Part shown: positions 34,929 through 52,983 of the stretch, piece after piece
Layout: the number at the start of each line of letters is the position of its first letter
How positions within the stretch are numbered: position 1 is the stretch's first letter
Assembly: GCA_029204225.1 (NCBI GenBank)
Contig: CM055108.1
Coordinates: 18,325,779 to 18,385,778 of the forward strand
Source: Diphasiastrum complanatum
Lineage: Eukaryota; Streptophyta; Lycopodiopsida; Lycopodiales; Lycopodiaceae
DNA: 60,000 bases
Reading direction: 5' to 3'
Position numbers and translations under genes: made by a program
The notes under the pieces: model-generated
Told to the model about the DNA's origin: nothing
The model's database searches: none
The model's input: the letters and a program-made list of their open reading frames with translations, nothing else

Positions 34929-35906
34929 CTTATAATAACAGAGTGGATATGATGCTTGCAAAGCAGATTCTTTCTCAAAACCTGGACCGGGAGCTCAAAA
35001 TGGAAGCACAGATGGACAGGCACAAGGATTTGGTGGCTGGTTAAATGTATTATCCTACAGGCCATACTTCAATGTAGATACATCGGATGTCTTGGACAGA
35101 ATTCATGACTCATTACTTCCTCACAAAGGAGATTTTGTAGAGAAGACCTACTCCAATCCTGATATGTGAGTTGAATCACCTTTTTCACTCATCACTGACT
35201 GATGAATGAGTAATCTACTGTTTTTATCTACAAAGCTGCCCTAATTGTGCATTTACTTTGAAGCTGAATGAGAACATGGAAGCTTAAGAGTAAGGTTGTT
35301 GAACTTTATGATCTGCAGGTATGGTCCTTTCTGGATAACGACAACATTGATCTTTGTAGCTGCAGCTTTAGGAAATTTTGCAGCATATCTTGCACATAAG
35401 ACAAGCTCGCAGACTGATCACTGGCATTATGACATTAATAAAGTCACGTGGTCAGCAGGCATGTTCTACGGCTACATTGGTCTAGTACCTTTATCACTGT
35501 ACTTTCTGCTGAAGTATTTGGGCGTCTCTTCAAATCTTGTGCATCTCTGGTGCCTGTATGGATACTCTTTGTTCATCTTTATCCCTGCATCGGTATGCAG
35601 ACATTCCTTCAAGTGTGGACCTTATTTTGAATGCTGTTTTGTCATCTGGCTGCTACATAGCATACATGCTGTTTTCTTAAGGTTTAGGTACTTTTGCAGG
35701 TTTTATCAGTTGTCCCAGTGGAGATCTTCAAGTGGTTAATTGTTGGGATTGCGGCACTGATGTCGGCCACATTTTTGGCGCATAATATTCGGTCCCACAT
35801 CAAAACTGCGAGTGATAGATGGGTTTTGGTTGTTACAGGCTCCTTTCTTTTACAGCTTGGCCTTGCACTTGTGATAAAATTATACTTCTTCACATTCATC
35901 TTCTGA
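32241..35906 (+). CDS. Yip1-domain integral membrane protein (YIPF1/2-type)
   Basis: Six exons join with consistent phase: 32241-32294, 32900-32939, 34667-34747, 34967-35165, 35319-35592 and 35700-35906; 855 nt, 284 residues, normal for the family. Residues 1-80 are hydrophilic (MSGAYASLGDVDVSGSVP at the start). GGWLNVLSYRPYFNVDT and the Yip1 signature NPDMYGPFWI lie just before about five hydrophobic segments (for example FWITTTLIFVAAALGNFAAY, VEIFKWLIVGIAALMSATFL, FLLQLGLALVIKLYFF). YIP proteins sit in Golgi or endosomal membranes and interact with Rab GTPases in vesicle formation (known for the family). The donor of exon 3 lies in a 64-bp tandem duplication, so a second identical donor exists at 34811/34812. 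The start gives the conserved N-terminus; donor and acceptor sites are GT-AG. Confidence 0.93.
33793..33853. other. GC-rich G-quadruplex-prone island in intron 2 of the YIP1-like gene
   Basis: About 60 bp of runs of C and G in an otherwise AT-rich intron. The minus strand has four G runs of five or more with short spacers, the standard pattern for a G-quadruplex. The ccgggggcccccccgg core can also pair on itself. Confidence 0.75.
34071..34148. other. Three consecutive GGATC palindromes in intron 2
   Basis: 34071-34089 is cgatccg-ggtcg-cggatcg (7-bp arms). 34093-34120 has 13-bp perfect arms around the dinucleotide ca (acgttccggatcg and its complement). 34123-34148 has 12-bp perfect arms around gt (ttgcagcggatc and its complement). 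They are GC-rich, nearly abutting, and all built on GGATC/GATCC. A 17-bp A run precedes them. No function is known; they resemble the subterminal repeats of a small DNA transposon. Confidence 0.85.
34735..34862 (+). repeat. 64-bp tandem duplication across the exon 3 splice donor
   Basis: Units 34735-34798 and 34799-34862 are identical by eye (cgtgatgcagatggtactgc...ctctgtgtgtgg). Each contains the end of exon 3 and a GT donor (gatg|gtactg). Splicing from the first donor keeps the reading frame with exon 4; use of the second would add 64 nt and shift the frame. Confidence 0.92.
34873..34926. repeat. (GA)n microsatellite in intron 3
   Basis: Perfect GA run of about 54 bp after a short GT run, between the duplicated donor and the exon 4 acceptor at 34966. 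Confidence 0.95.
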
Positions 35907-36158
35907 AAAGGAAATTATTTCCACTTTCACACTGCTTGCTGCTTATTTTTTGGAAGGATTTTGTTTTCACGTTAGATACTAGTGTGACAGCTAATTCAAA
36001 GTGCAGTCCTCTTTGATTGGCTGCATGCCTATGAGAGATTAAACCTCTGTTGTAATGTATACATATCTTACTAAAAGTCTTTTCAATTCAGAAATTTTTT
36101 TCATTCCAGTATTGTGGACAGTACATTTCTGCCATCTGTGGTCCTAGACTTGTGGGCC

Positions 36159-36929
<771 letters not shown>

Positions 36930-37092
36930 TTTAGCTCTACTTGGACTCCCGCTCCTAGGTTGTGTGTGCAAAGCTTTAGTGGGTTCAATAACCTGCTTAG
37001 CTATGCATCTTGGTTTCCAAGAGGGACTTGGACCCGGGATCAAAGAAACTTTGAATGTCAAGCTAACCAACTAAGCCAACCTTGCTGGATCT
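36930..37092 (-). mobile_element. tRNA-derived SINE (5' part)
   Basis: On the minus strand a pol III A box TGGCTTAGTTGG (37067-37078) exactly fits TRGCNNAGYNGG. About 32 bp further, GGTCCAAGTCCC (37023-37034) fits a B box. The spacing is that of a tRNA gene, but the intervening sequence does not fold as a complete cloverleaf, so this is a tRNA-derived SINE head rather than a tRNA gene. The 3' end and poly-A tail are not clear. Confidence 0.6.
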
Positions 37093-38289
37093 GAATATGC
37101 TAGCTATGGCTAAACACAAAATGTTGACTACTTTGCTAGACAAACCTTATTGGTGAGTTGATACTTTCATCTATGAAAGTCCATAAAGTTAACTTTTCAA
37201 TGGTCCCAAAAAGATATCTCCAGTACAACTAATTGGATGCCAATCTTGACGTTTGGGAAACAAAATAGTACTTGGGAGGTCACCAAGATCTTAAACCATG
37301 AGGACAAAGCTTTTTGTAATATGCAATATCAAATCATCCAAGTCCATTGGAAGAATGACAGGAGAACATTATATTGGGCATACCCCTGTTATTGCTCCAT
37401 GATGACTTGCTTGGTAAAGTGCCACAGAGTGTTTGGCGAATCATCATGAGTCTGATGCACCTGATCTGCAGGCAGGCGTACCTTCAGGTGATATATCTAA
37501 ACAATATACGGGAGTAATACATATGAAAACAATTATTGTTGAAAGTAATTATTGCTCAAGTAGTGCAGCAACAAGTGGTGTATTTTGAAGCAAAGAGGGA
37601 GGGAGGGAGAATGATAATTTCTCATGAGAAGCCAAATAACAATGTAAGAATGGTTTGTATATGTAATCCTCTTTCTCAATTTTTTTGCACACAATTTTCA
37701 AACATATCTTCGAGATTCAATGCACAAGTCCCTAAATTTTACTTCTTTCTACTTCATTATATACATAATTGCACTTCTGTATTGTTATTTTTCAATGGTG
37801 GAATTTGCACCAGTAACAATGTTTAGACTTTACATCCACATTAAGACAACACTAGTTCAAAGTGCACAAGCTCTAGACGTCTCTTTTTATTGCAAATTTG
37901 GGTCATTCAATAATTGGTTCCTATGGAATTCTACTAAAACATGGACAATTGCATCGTCTTTGAGGTTAAAGCATGCATTTTCTTTGCATAGGACACCTTT
38001 TTGTGAAATGTATGATGTTATAGGAAAGTAAGTTTGTCATGTTAAAACACAAAGGGATTATGTCCCATCCAGGTTACAGCTCACACACATTCTGTCCCAT
38101 CCAAAATTAGATAACATAAATCCAACTATACAAACTCCTAGCCAAAGGATCCATCTCCTCATTTGTGGTATTGCTTGCACAAATTTAAAACGAAAAGTAA
38201 AACATTGACGTGATTTGATTTTATCCTCTCCTATCTACTCCATAAGTGATTTAGGACAAAGTAAAAAAGGAAGGATATCAAGGAAAGAC
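37093..38289. other. Unassigned intergenic sequence
   Basis: About 1.2 kb of AT-rich DNA in which I see no gene, LTR or RNA. ORFs at 37536-37826 and 37720-38031 lack recognisable motifs. Confidence 0.5.
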
Positions 38290-39610
38290 TCCTAGTTGAG
38301 TATCTTAAATGTAGTGACATCAGAAGATCTACAACCTCCTCAGGCTTAGCGTCGGATATTCAAGCTCTGTATTTGAAAAGAAATCAGAAGTTTAGATCAA
38401 ACAGATCTACATAGTCAGAATATCCTGACAAAAGGAGCAACATGCAGTTTGGGTCAGATTTTCACTCAGGGTCGAATTTTGGCTCAAGGTCGAATTCTGG
38501 TCTAGGGTCGAATTCAGATTCTTCATCATTCCAATCAAAGCAGAACCTATTCTGCAAATACTGTAAGAGAACTGGCCCTCTTATCAGGGACTACAGAACT
38601 TTAAAATTCAACAACGAGAAGAAAATGCAGTTCCAACAACAAGCAAATTCTACTTCAGCCAATTTTTCGATCCAGCAACAAAATGAAGATGAAGCAACTT
38701 TCTTAACCAAGGTCGGAGAACATCAGGATATCGATTCTTGGTACCTAGACTTGGGAGCAACTCATCAAGATGATTCACCACAAGGACTAGCTCAAAGATT
38801 ACAAAAACCCACTCTCAAATTGTGCAGCTTGGAGACAACTCAACTCATTCTATTGAGGGTGAAGGAATAGTCAGGATCGAATTTTAGAGAGGTGAAGTCA
38901 AGTTGCTGACCAACGTTCTCCACGTTCCAAATCTGACCAAAAATCTACTCTTAGTTGGCAGAATCACAGATTTGGGTCCGGAAGGTCGAATTCGACACAA
39001 ACGATTGCACCATTTTTGACAAATCCCAGAAAGCTCTAACTTTCGGAAAAAGGAGTGCCAATCTTTACAAAAACAACCACTACAATTCTTCTATTTGTCA
39101 AGCTCTTTATACATCCACTTTTGAATTAGCTGATATGCTTTGGCATTTCAGATTAAGCCACCTCAATTCCAATTGTACTCAACAAATGTCAAAATAGAAC
39201 TTAGTACAAGATCTGCCCACAATTAGCAAATCCGATATTCCATGTAAAAACTATATAATCAGCAAGCATGCTAGAAGTCCTTCCATTTTCAATACAGTCC
39301 ATACTTCTAGAAATTTGTTAGATCTTGTACACATGGACATTTGTGGCCCTATGCAGACCATTTCCATTGGGGGAGCTGTCTATTTATTGACTTTTATTGA
39401 TGACTTCTCTCGGAGGACTGCAATTTATTTTCTGAAGGAAAAATCCAATACCTTCAAGTTCTTCAAGCAGTTCAAAACATCAACAAAAAATTTTGAACCA
39501 GAGAAGAATCGAAACTCTACGTTATGATGGAGGGGGAGTATTTATCTCCACCGAGTTCAAGGCTTTCTACAAGGCCAACAAAATACACCTACAACAATCC
39601 ACAACCACAA
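38290..39610 (+). pseudogene. Ty1/copia gag-protease-integrase fragment
   Basis: Plus strand: gag tail (RRSTTSSGLASDIQALYLK), a serine/glycine-rich linker with tandem GSNSG-like units, and a degenerate zinc knuckle (CKYCKRTGPLIRDY: His to Pro, last Cys to Tyr). The protease site changes DSGA to DLGA (SWYLDLGATHQ, 38738-38770). Pre-integrase (LWHFRLSHLNSN, 39135-39175) and integrase core (VHMDICGPM, LLTFIDDFSRRTAIYFLKEKSN, 39330-39460) follow. It stops abruptly in integrase near 39610, where the palindromic repeat block begins. Confidence 0.88.
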
Positions 39611-39627
39611 CTAGAAAACTCTGTGTT

Positions 39628-40273
39628 TATCCACGCAGAGTATCCACGCGAAAACCGACACTTAGTCGTTTTTCCAAAATTTTGTTCATGTGGATTATCC
39701 ACGCCAAAAAGTTTTTGAACACGCCTCCGGCCAGTCCACCGATGTTTTTCTGACACGGCGCTGAAAAATTTATGCTCGTGAATTATCCACGCCAAACTCA
39801 ATTTTGAAAATTCCGGCAACTGTTTGGGAGGGAAGCTTGGCGACGCCGGAAGGCAGTTTTTGCGTGGATAATCCATGCGTGGATTATCCACGCAAATTTC
39901 AATTTGTACTGCTTCTTCACCAGACTGAATCGGACGTTAAAGATATCCACGCCTGGATATCTTCTACGTGGATTATCCACGCGGTTTTTTTTTTCTTTGA
40001 TAATGAAATGAAATTAGTTATATAAATAATTTTCTAAAGTAAATTATATTATGATGAGGTTTTATTTCTTTTCTAAAGTGAATTATATTGTGATGAGGTT
40101 TTTTTTTTTTTTTTTTTTGCATGTTGATAATGAAAAAATTTTCTTACCACGCGGTATCCACGGCCCCAGCTCTCTGGATTTCACGTGGATAATTTGCCAC
40201 GCAATATCCACGCGAAAGCCGAGCCTTTTTTAAAAAAATCTTACTATGGCGTGGATAATCCACGCCAAATTAA
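39628..40273. repeat. Block of repeated GCGTGGATWATCCACGC palindromes
   Basis: The 9-mer TATCCACGC or its complement occurs exactly ten times in 640 bp (39628, 39641, 39696, 39784, 39862, 39885, 39944, 39974, 40205, 40249), with near variants at 40155 and 40183. Several pair into full palindromes such as ggcgtggataatccacgcc (40248-40266), gcgtggattatccacgc (39877-39893) and gtggattatccacgc (39690-39704). Most are followed by an AT-rich spacer of caaattt.aattt type and then GC-rich ccgg sequence, giving irregular higher-order units. 39641-39711 and 40205-40273 align as a direct pair. No transposase or terminal repeat was identified. Confidence 0.85.
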
Positions 40274-40284
40274 AATTTCCATTT

Positions 40285-40425
40285 TCGGCTCCGGGCTCTG
40301 GCTGCTGAATAGAAACTAACTCTTTGTTGAGAGACTTGATCCTAAGCACATACTCTTGTGCACTTTCATCACTTCTCCTCATACTTTGTAAGATTTACCA
40401 TGCATCACAATAAGTAAGATTTATA
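40285..40425 (-). pseudogene. Short copia gag fragment
   Basis: Minus strand reads MRRSDESAQEYVLRIKSLNKEL, a typical Gag helix region of copia elements. No other part of the element is seen here; the orientation is opposite to the copia fragment left of the palindromic block. Confidence 0.6.
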
Positions 40426-40507
40426 AATTTTAAAATTTTCTTCTCAAAAAAATGTCATTATTTTTATTTAGTCACTAATGTTTGTGCTACAAGTACACAA
40501 TCAATGA

Positions 40508-42706
<2,199 letters not shown>

Positions 42707-42913
42707 CTACTCGAACTTTTTTTTTTTTTTTTGGCATACATGTTAAGCAACGGTCATTATATACAACATATACAACTTGGCAATGCCATTTACAAAGCTA
42801 AGCTCCTTACATGTCACTACACACAGTGATCGGGATTCGAGCCTGCACCTTTCCGAAGACAGTCAGCAACTCTACCCATACACCCCACTGTGATGGACCT
42901 ACTCGGACTTTTT
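42707..42913 (-). mobile_element. Complete-looking SINE with target-site duplication
   Basis: Minus strand: head with an A-box-like TGGGTAGAGTTG (42868-42879) and a B box GGCTCGAATCCC (42832-42843), a unique body, and a 3' A tail (T run at 42717-42732 on the plus strand). The flanks ctactcgaacttttt (42707-42721) and ctactcggacttttt (42899-42913) are a 15-bp target-site duplication with one mismatch. This matches tRNA-derived SINE structure, inserted by LINE-type target priming. Confidence 0.82.
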
Positions 42914-44777
42914 AAAATTCAAATAATATGCTTCTTTGCAGATTGAGAATTCATCACTATGCAAAGCAATTTCAAATCAATAATGATCTTGTTGAAGAGC
43001 TAAGTTGTAGATAAGATGCACATTCCCACTGTTTTTGTATAATCTGATTGGTTATGACATTCCAGGATACCTTAATCCTTATTTCCACAATGGAAGCTCA
43101 TGTAGAAGGACTAATCATATATCCATTACAAAAAAATTGAGATAACCAACCAAAACGTTTGAACACTTGGCAAATGTCCTAGGATAACACCAAAACTGTT
43201 GATGCGCCTATACAACCAGTTATACTGTAAGAACTCGTGTTTTATGCGTTACAAGCATAAGACAGCTCAAAATCAAGATCTAATTGATAGCAAATGGTCT
43301 CACTGCACTGCTTCAGACCATGAAAGAAGACAAAAGTTTTCGCATTTGATTAACTTTCAAAATGTTATTTGGGCAATGTTTCTCAGCTGCTAACATATTG
43401 AGCATATCAGCCGGCCCTAGCAAATAAGAAAAGTCAAATCTTGTCGGGGTTCTCTTAACACACTATGTTCACTACAAAGGTCCAACTACAAAATGCGTAA
43501 AATAAAGTCCCCTCATATACATGACACTGTTTAGAAGAATAGTTTTGCAAGGATGATAACGAATGGTGTGGATTCACTGCAAAAAAGTAGAGAAATATGA
43601 TAGATCACTCATTTATGGGATGTTTGGGATGGCTAATGAACACTACATAACACACACTTTGAGACCAACTTTCTGACTTTGGTGCATGCTTTTGAGTTTA
43701 TTGGTACCTATCCTGTGAGATGTCTTAAGCAGCACTTTTAAAGTTCTTCAGACTAAGCTTGTTTGGTTTGCATGCACAGTACAAGGAATTCTATCCTACT
43801 TTACTGTTTACTGCTGCTAAACTATACCACTATGTTCATGCAATGTTTTCTTAACTTGCATCATAAAGCAAGATTTGAAGATCATAATTTGTTCTTTATT
43901 CTAGATTGTGCATGCACATATTCAGAAGCTTTAACTTCAAACTCAAAATAATATTGGCTTGTAGAAAAGTAGAATGTTAACAATACTTTCAGAAAAATTT
44001 GTGGATCCAGAATTAGATCATGTCAATTTACTACAATAGCCGGTCGCCGAGATTTTGCTGGCCACACTTGCATGCACTAACAAGATATCAGCAGTGTTTC
44101 CATGGAAATTTATGGAAGCAAAGAAAAACAATAATCAGAACAAGATTTTTATGGCATCACTAGAAGAAAAAAAATGGCAAACGGGCTGTGTTTTTCCTGT
44201 CTTCAATACAATCCTTGTGGACATTAGCTGAACATACATCACGCCACATGGAGTTGCTGAAACTAGATGAGCTACTACAAGCAAGAATATAAGATAGTCG
44301 TAAAAGCAAGATTGATAAATACCCAAAAGAATAAGTTGGAACATGTTTTGACATATTCAGAAAACACAACCCCATATTATTAAGCTTATCATGTCCAAAT
44401 AGCACTATACTGTCGACTAATCTACAAAGAATTACACCATAAATCGGATAAATATTCACTCATAGCTCTGCAGTTCATCTGTGAAAAAATGTCTCCACCT
44501 GGAAGCTGCTCCAATAGTGACGAATCATGAAAAATGCATAACCGACAAGTATCCATAAAGAATCAATGTCATTGGTCCCGATTGATCTCAATTACTGTCA
44601 CAAACAGCCAGCAAGAGATACAGGTCATATAGCAAGCCAAAAAAACTAAATATGTCAGCGTCGAAAAGAGGCTTCAGCTGACAGTTGCCAACAGTATTCA
44701 AGTTTTCATACAAAACTTAAAGATGCACTTTGCCTATATATACACAAAGAGCAGTGCCTGTTCAAGCTCAAGCTTAC
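42914..44777. other. 3' flank of the ARF gene, no confident feature
   Basis: This probably contains the last tiny exon and 3' untranslated region of the minus-strand ARF gene. Candidate acceptors exist near 44470-44490 but none gives a convincing one-codon exon. Nothing else recognised. Confidence 0.4.
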
Positions 44778-49870
<5,093 letters not shown>

Positions 49871-50009
49871 TTATCTCTGCCACAGAAAACAGCGGAAGCA
49901 GGAGGAAGATCGGAGCAAAAAGCCTTCGATCCAACCAACAAACAAGGAAAGGGGAGGAAGAAGAAGAAGAAGAAAGAGAGAAGAGAGAGGACTAAAAGCA
50001 AAAGAATTT

Positions 50010-50028
50010 GGGGGGGGGGGGGGGGGGG
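50010..50028. repeat. G19 homopolymer in the ARF leader region
   Basis: Nineteen Gs followed by tgggcgg. On the ARF sense strand this is a C run within the putative leader, about 170 bp upstream of the ATG. Length in the assembly may be unreliable. Confidence 0.9.
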
Positions 50029-50236
50029 TGGGCGGCGTGTTCCCACCATTGTTTTTTTAGTCATTTTGCACCACCAAGAAAGTGTGGGTCTTTTAGGCCT
50101 TATGCATTACTATATGATATTGCTATTTTTTTTTTTTTGTCTTGCATGACATATTCCCACTCTACTCACATTATCGCTATTTTTCATCCAGAACTATCAA
50201 AAAACACTAAAAAAACCTAAAAGGTCAAAAAAAATG

Positions 50237-50239
<3 letters not shown>

Positions 50240-50305
<66 letters not shown>
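50240..50305 (-). promoter_or_regulatory. GA tract (sense strand) upstream of the ARF gene
   Basis: CT repeat on the plus strand, therefore GA on the ARF coding strand, about 400-470 bp upstream of the ATG and 30 bp downstream of the TATA-like box at 50338-50345. It may be the start of the transcribed leader. Confidence 0.65.
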
Positions 50306-50309
<4 letters not shown>

Positions 50310-50337
50310 TCGCGTTCCTCACTCTCTCACGGTCACG

Positions 50338-50417
50338 ATTTTATACCTGGTTTTTATCTCTCTAGAAACTTCCGTCCAGAAGTTTCAGAATACACGTGTT
50401 CTCTCTCTAGAAGTTTC
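50338..50417 (-). promoter_or_regulatory. Putative ARF promoter: TATA box, G-box, heat-shock-like dyads
   Basis: On the minus strand TATAAAAT lies at 50338-50345. Upstream of it are three GAAnnTTC dyads at 50365-50372, 50379-50386 and 50410-50417, and a CACGTG G-box at 50393-50398. GAAnnTTC is the core of a heat-shock element and CACGTG binds bHLH/bZIP factors (known). The spacing between dyads is not a perfect canonical array. Transcription start inferred, not shown. Confidence 0.5.
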
Positions 50418-50429
50418 CACAAACACACG

Positions 50430-51330
50430 CGTTTTTTCGTTTGATTTTCAAGCCCACGTCAAATGCTTTTCAAATGCCCTTCAATGACGTTCTAGGGCAA
50501 ATGTGGACCAATGAGAATGTGCAAATCCCAATTTGTCGAACTGGGGTGACATTCTTCCCACTTATTTTGCACAATCAAAGAAAAAATTGCACAATAACAA
50601 TAATTTTTATCAAATGACATACTTAGAATTTAAAAAATAGTCGTTGAAAATGATTTGGAATGAAGAAAAAATTATGAAGCAACCACTACAACATAACAAA
50701 ATGTCACAAGGATCACTTATTAGATAGTGGGAGATTGTGACACCCAAAATTAGTGAAGACTGTCACTATCGTACAATGGTAAATAAATCTTGTACAATGA
50801 TCAATCAAGCAAAACATATCAAGTATGTAACATAAGTAAGGATCTCAAATTCAAACTAGGTAGAGAAAAAATGATGTCATCACAGAACTGCTCATTGATC
50901 TTTGTGAGTCTTTTTTGCACCTTCTTTGTTGCGCTCACATATATTCTCATAGACAAATCTGCTTCTAGAGATATTGTGCTCTATAATGCACAATTTGACA
51001 TGATGAATGTCAAATGAATCTCTTGATCACACTTCATGTACTCTTGTTACAACAATTATATACTTTTTTTGGTGGGTTTTCATACAAGATTTGTTTCTTG
51101 TCATTGCTTTTTTTTAATCATTTGTTTATCTTTATTGATCTATTTAGCTATAGATTGTTTGTCTAGGAGTATCCCAGTTAATGATGATGTGAAATTCATT
51201 CTAAGTACAGTAGCATCAATGTCATGTACTTCTAGGACATCATTGCTTGTCAATGCACTAGAATATCCATTGTAAGCTTTGTAGGCCCAAAAGGAACTAT
51301 TAGCCTTAAAAAAGCAATAAAATACTAACT
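50430..51330. other. Unassigned intergenic sequence
   Basis: AT-rich with no recognised gene. ORFs at 50790-51017 and 51036-51275 lack familiar motifs. Confidence 0.5.
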
Positions 51331-51333
51331 ACG

Positions 51334-52100
51334 CCCCGACAATGGCACCAAAAAATTGTAGCGGCCCAAGTCACATGTCACCCATTGATTTGTTCCCAAG
51401 GGAATAGTGCTTTCTTGCAAAGATAGCTTGCAAAACTACCCTCTTCCAACCTTCCTTTATACTCTAACCACAAGCAAAATGCAAAGAAGTAAAGTACAAT
51501 GGTGGAGGCACTGGCACCCTCCCCTCTTTACCTCTCAAAAATCCACAAGAACCTACAAACATAATGAAATAGCAAAAAGTTGTAAACAAAAAGTTTAGAG
51601 AGAGAGAGAGAGAGAGAAGAAATCAAGGTTGTTCGAATCTCAATTGGGCAAACTCTCCTCCTCCTGTATGAACATGGAAAATCAGTACAAGAAGTGCCTA
51701 TTTATTCTTGGGGAAGGCCTTGTCCTTGATCTCTGATTGGCTATTTACAAATGGCAAAGATTCTAATCCAAGCCCTTCAACTTTAAAAAACTAGATCTAG
51801 TGGTGCTAAAAAAGCACAAAGGGAACTCACATGTTTCATATGAGTTCTAATCGGGGCCCTTTTAACTTCTTATTAGCAACTTGGCTGAGGGCCTCTAAAA
51901 TAATTTAAAGTTTTATGTCCCTAGTCATTTATTCCCAGGGATTACAAGTTCTATAGAACTAATTTGTGTGCTAATTGGGTTGGGCTTATACACGCAGGAA
52001 GTTAGTGCTCTCGCACTTATTACTGTAGTTGTATAGTGTATTGCGGCGGGGCCCACTTGGTAAGCCTGGCCATACAGTGCTTTTAGTTGCAAAACCCACT
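51334..52100 (-). mobile_element. Possible Ty3-type LTR with primer-binding site
   Basis: The minus strand reads ...GGGCCGCTACA, six bases, then TGGTGCCATTGTCGGGG (51350-51334), which resembles the TGGCGCC(A/G)TTG(T/C)CGGGG primer sites of plant Ty3-type elements. Upstream on the minus strand are a TATA-like aataaatagg (near 51705) and a GA/CT leader, as in an LTR. The LTR's far end was not fixed (roughly 52100) and no internal proteins follow at lower coordinates, so this is at most a truncated element or a solo LTR with its primer site. Confidence 0.5.
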
Positions 52101-52739
52101 ATGTGTCCAACATGGCCCATGTGGACATATGAATGGAACAAAAAACAATAATTTCAAGCTCTTTTAGAATTAAAAGTTTCTCTAATGAGTCTTTTTGCAA
52201 TTTATATAAAGAATACATCAATATTTGTTTTACATTATTTGAAAAACTAAAAGTCTACTTTTTTAATACTTCAAATGAGAAATATAGGTTTTAACAAAGC
52301 AAAGTCGAATTTATGGTGATATCAAGCTAGAGAATTACCAAACTTGTAAAATGTTTGAGCCCAAGGAGCCCCTCTGAAAGAAATGTCTTTTTATTTTCTT
52401 TCTCATTTGTGTTTCCATGTTTATTTGAATCTAGAGAGAAAAGAGAGAGTCATCTCTCTTAGCTATAATTAGCAAGAAAACCATGGAATAAAGTTTAGCC
52501 AAATTTTATTTATGATTTAGAGGAGTTTTGGTGAAATACTATAATTCAATTTTGGCTCTCTTCTGCATGTGTGTACAGATTTTTCTTTTGATTTTGTTTG
52601 CATATGGTAAGTTATTTTGAGCAAACTAGCATTCTATTAAGTGATTTGTCTAACATAGAAGGAAGTGTTGTTGGTATAATCATTTTTTGCCTAAAATCCA
52701 TCATTTTTTAATCATCTCATAATATAACATTTTCGTAGT

Positions 52740-52915
52740 CTACTTCTTACTATTCCAAAAATTAAGACCGTGGATGTAAAGAAAAACATTGCCTGAAGTT
52801 CTCCTAGTATCAACATCTCCAGCCCAATCTACATTTGTAAAAATGTTGGGTCTCCCAAAATATATCTTGGAGTCATATTTGACAATTAGAATTGTTCTCA
52901 AGTAGTGATGAATTA

Positions 52916-52916
<1 letters not shown>
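52740..52916 (-). pseudogene. Short copia RNase H fragment
   Basis: Minus strand: IFTNVDWAGDVDTRRTSGNVFLYIHG and NFWNSKK, the conserved start of copia RNase H (usually DADWAGD..R.STSGYVF). It is cut at 52917 by a GT microsatellite and at 52740 by unrelated sequence. Confidence 0.8.

Positions 52917-52981
<65 letters not shown>
52917..52981. repeat. (GT)n microsatellite, ~65 bp
   Basis: Perfect GT run directly at the edge of the copia RNase H fragment. Confidence 0.97.

Positions 52982-52983
<2 letters not shown>

Noticed and set aside
34649-35044. Single 131-codon ORF as a gene
   Set aside because: It reads through the exon 3 donor, the duplicated unit and the GA repeat in a frame different from the conserved YIP1 exons.
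37020-37092. Functional tRNA gene
   Set aside because: A and B boxes are good, but acceptor and anticodon stems do not pair and no anticodon loop is evident.
39628-40273. CRISPR array
   Set aside because: Repeats occur in both orientations with irregular spacing in a plant nuclear context and no cas genes.
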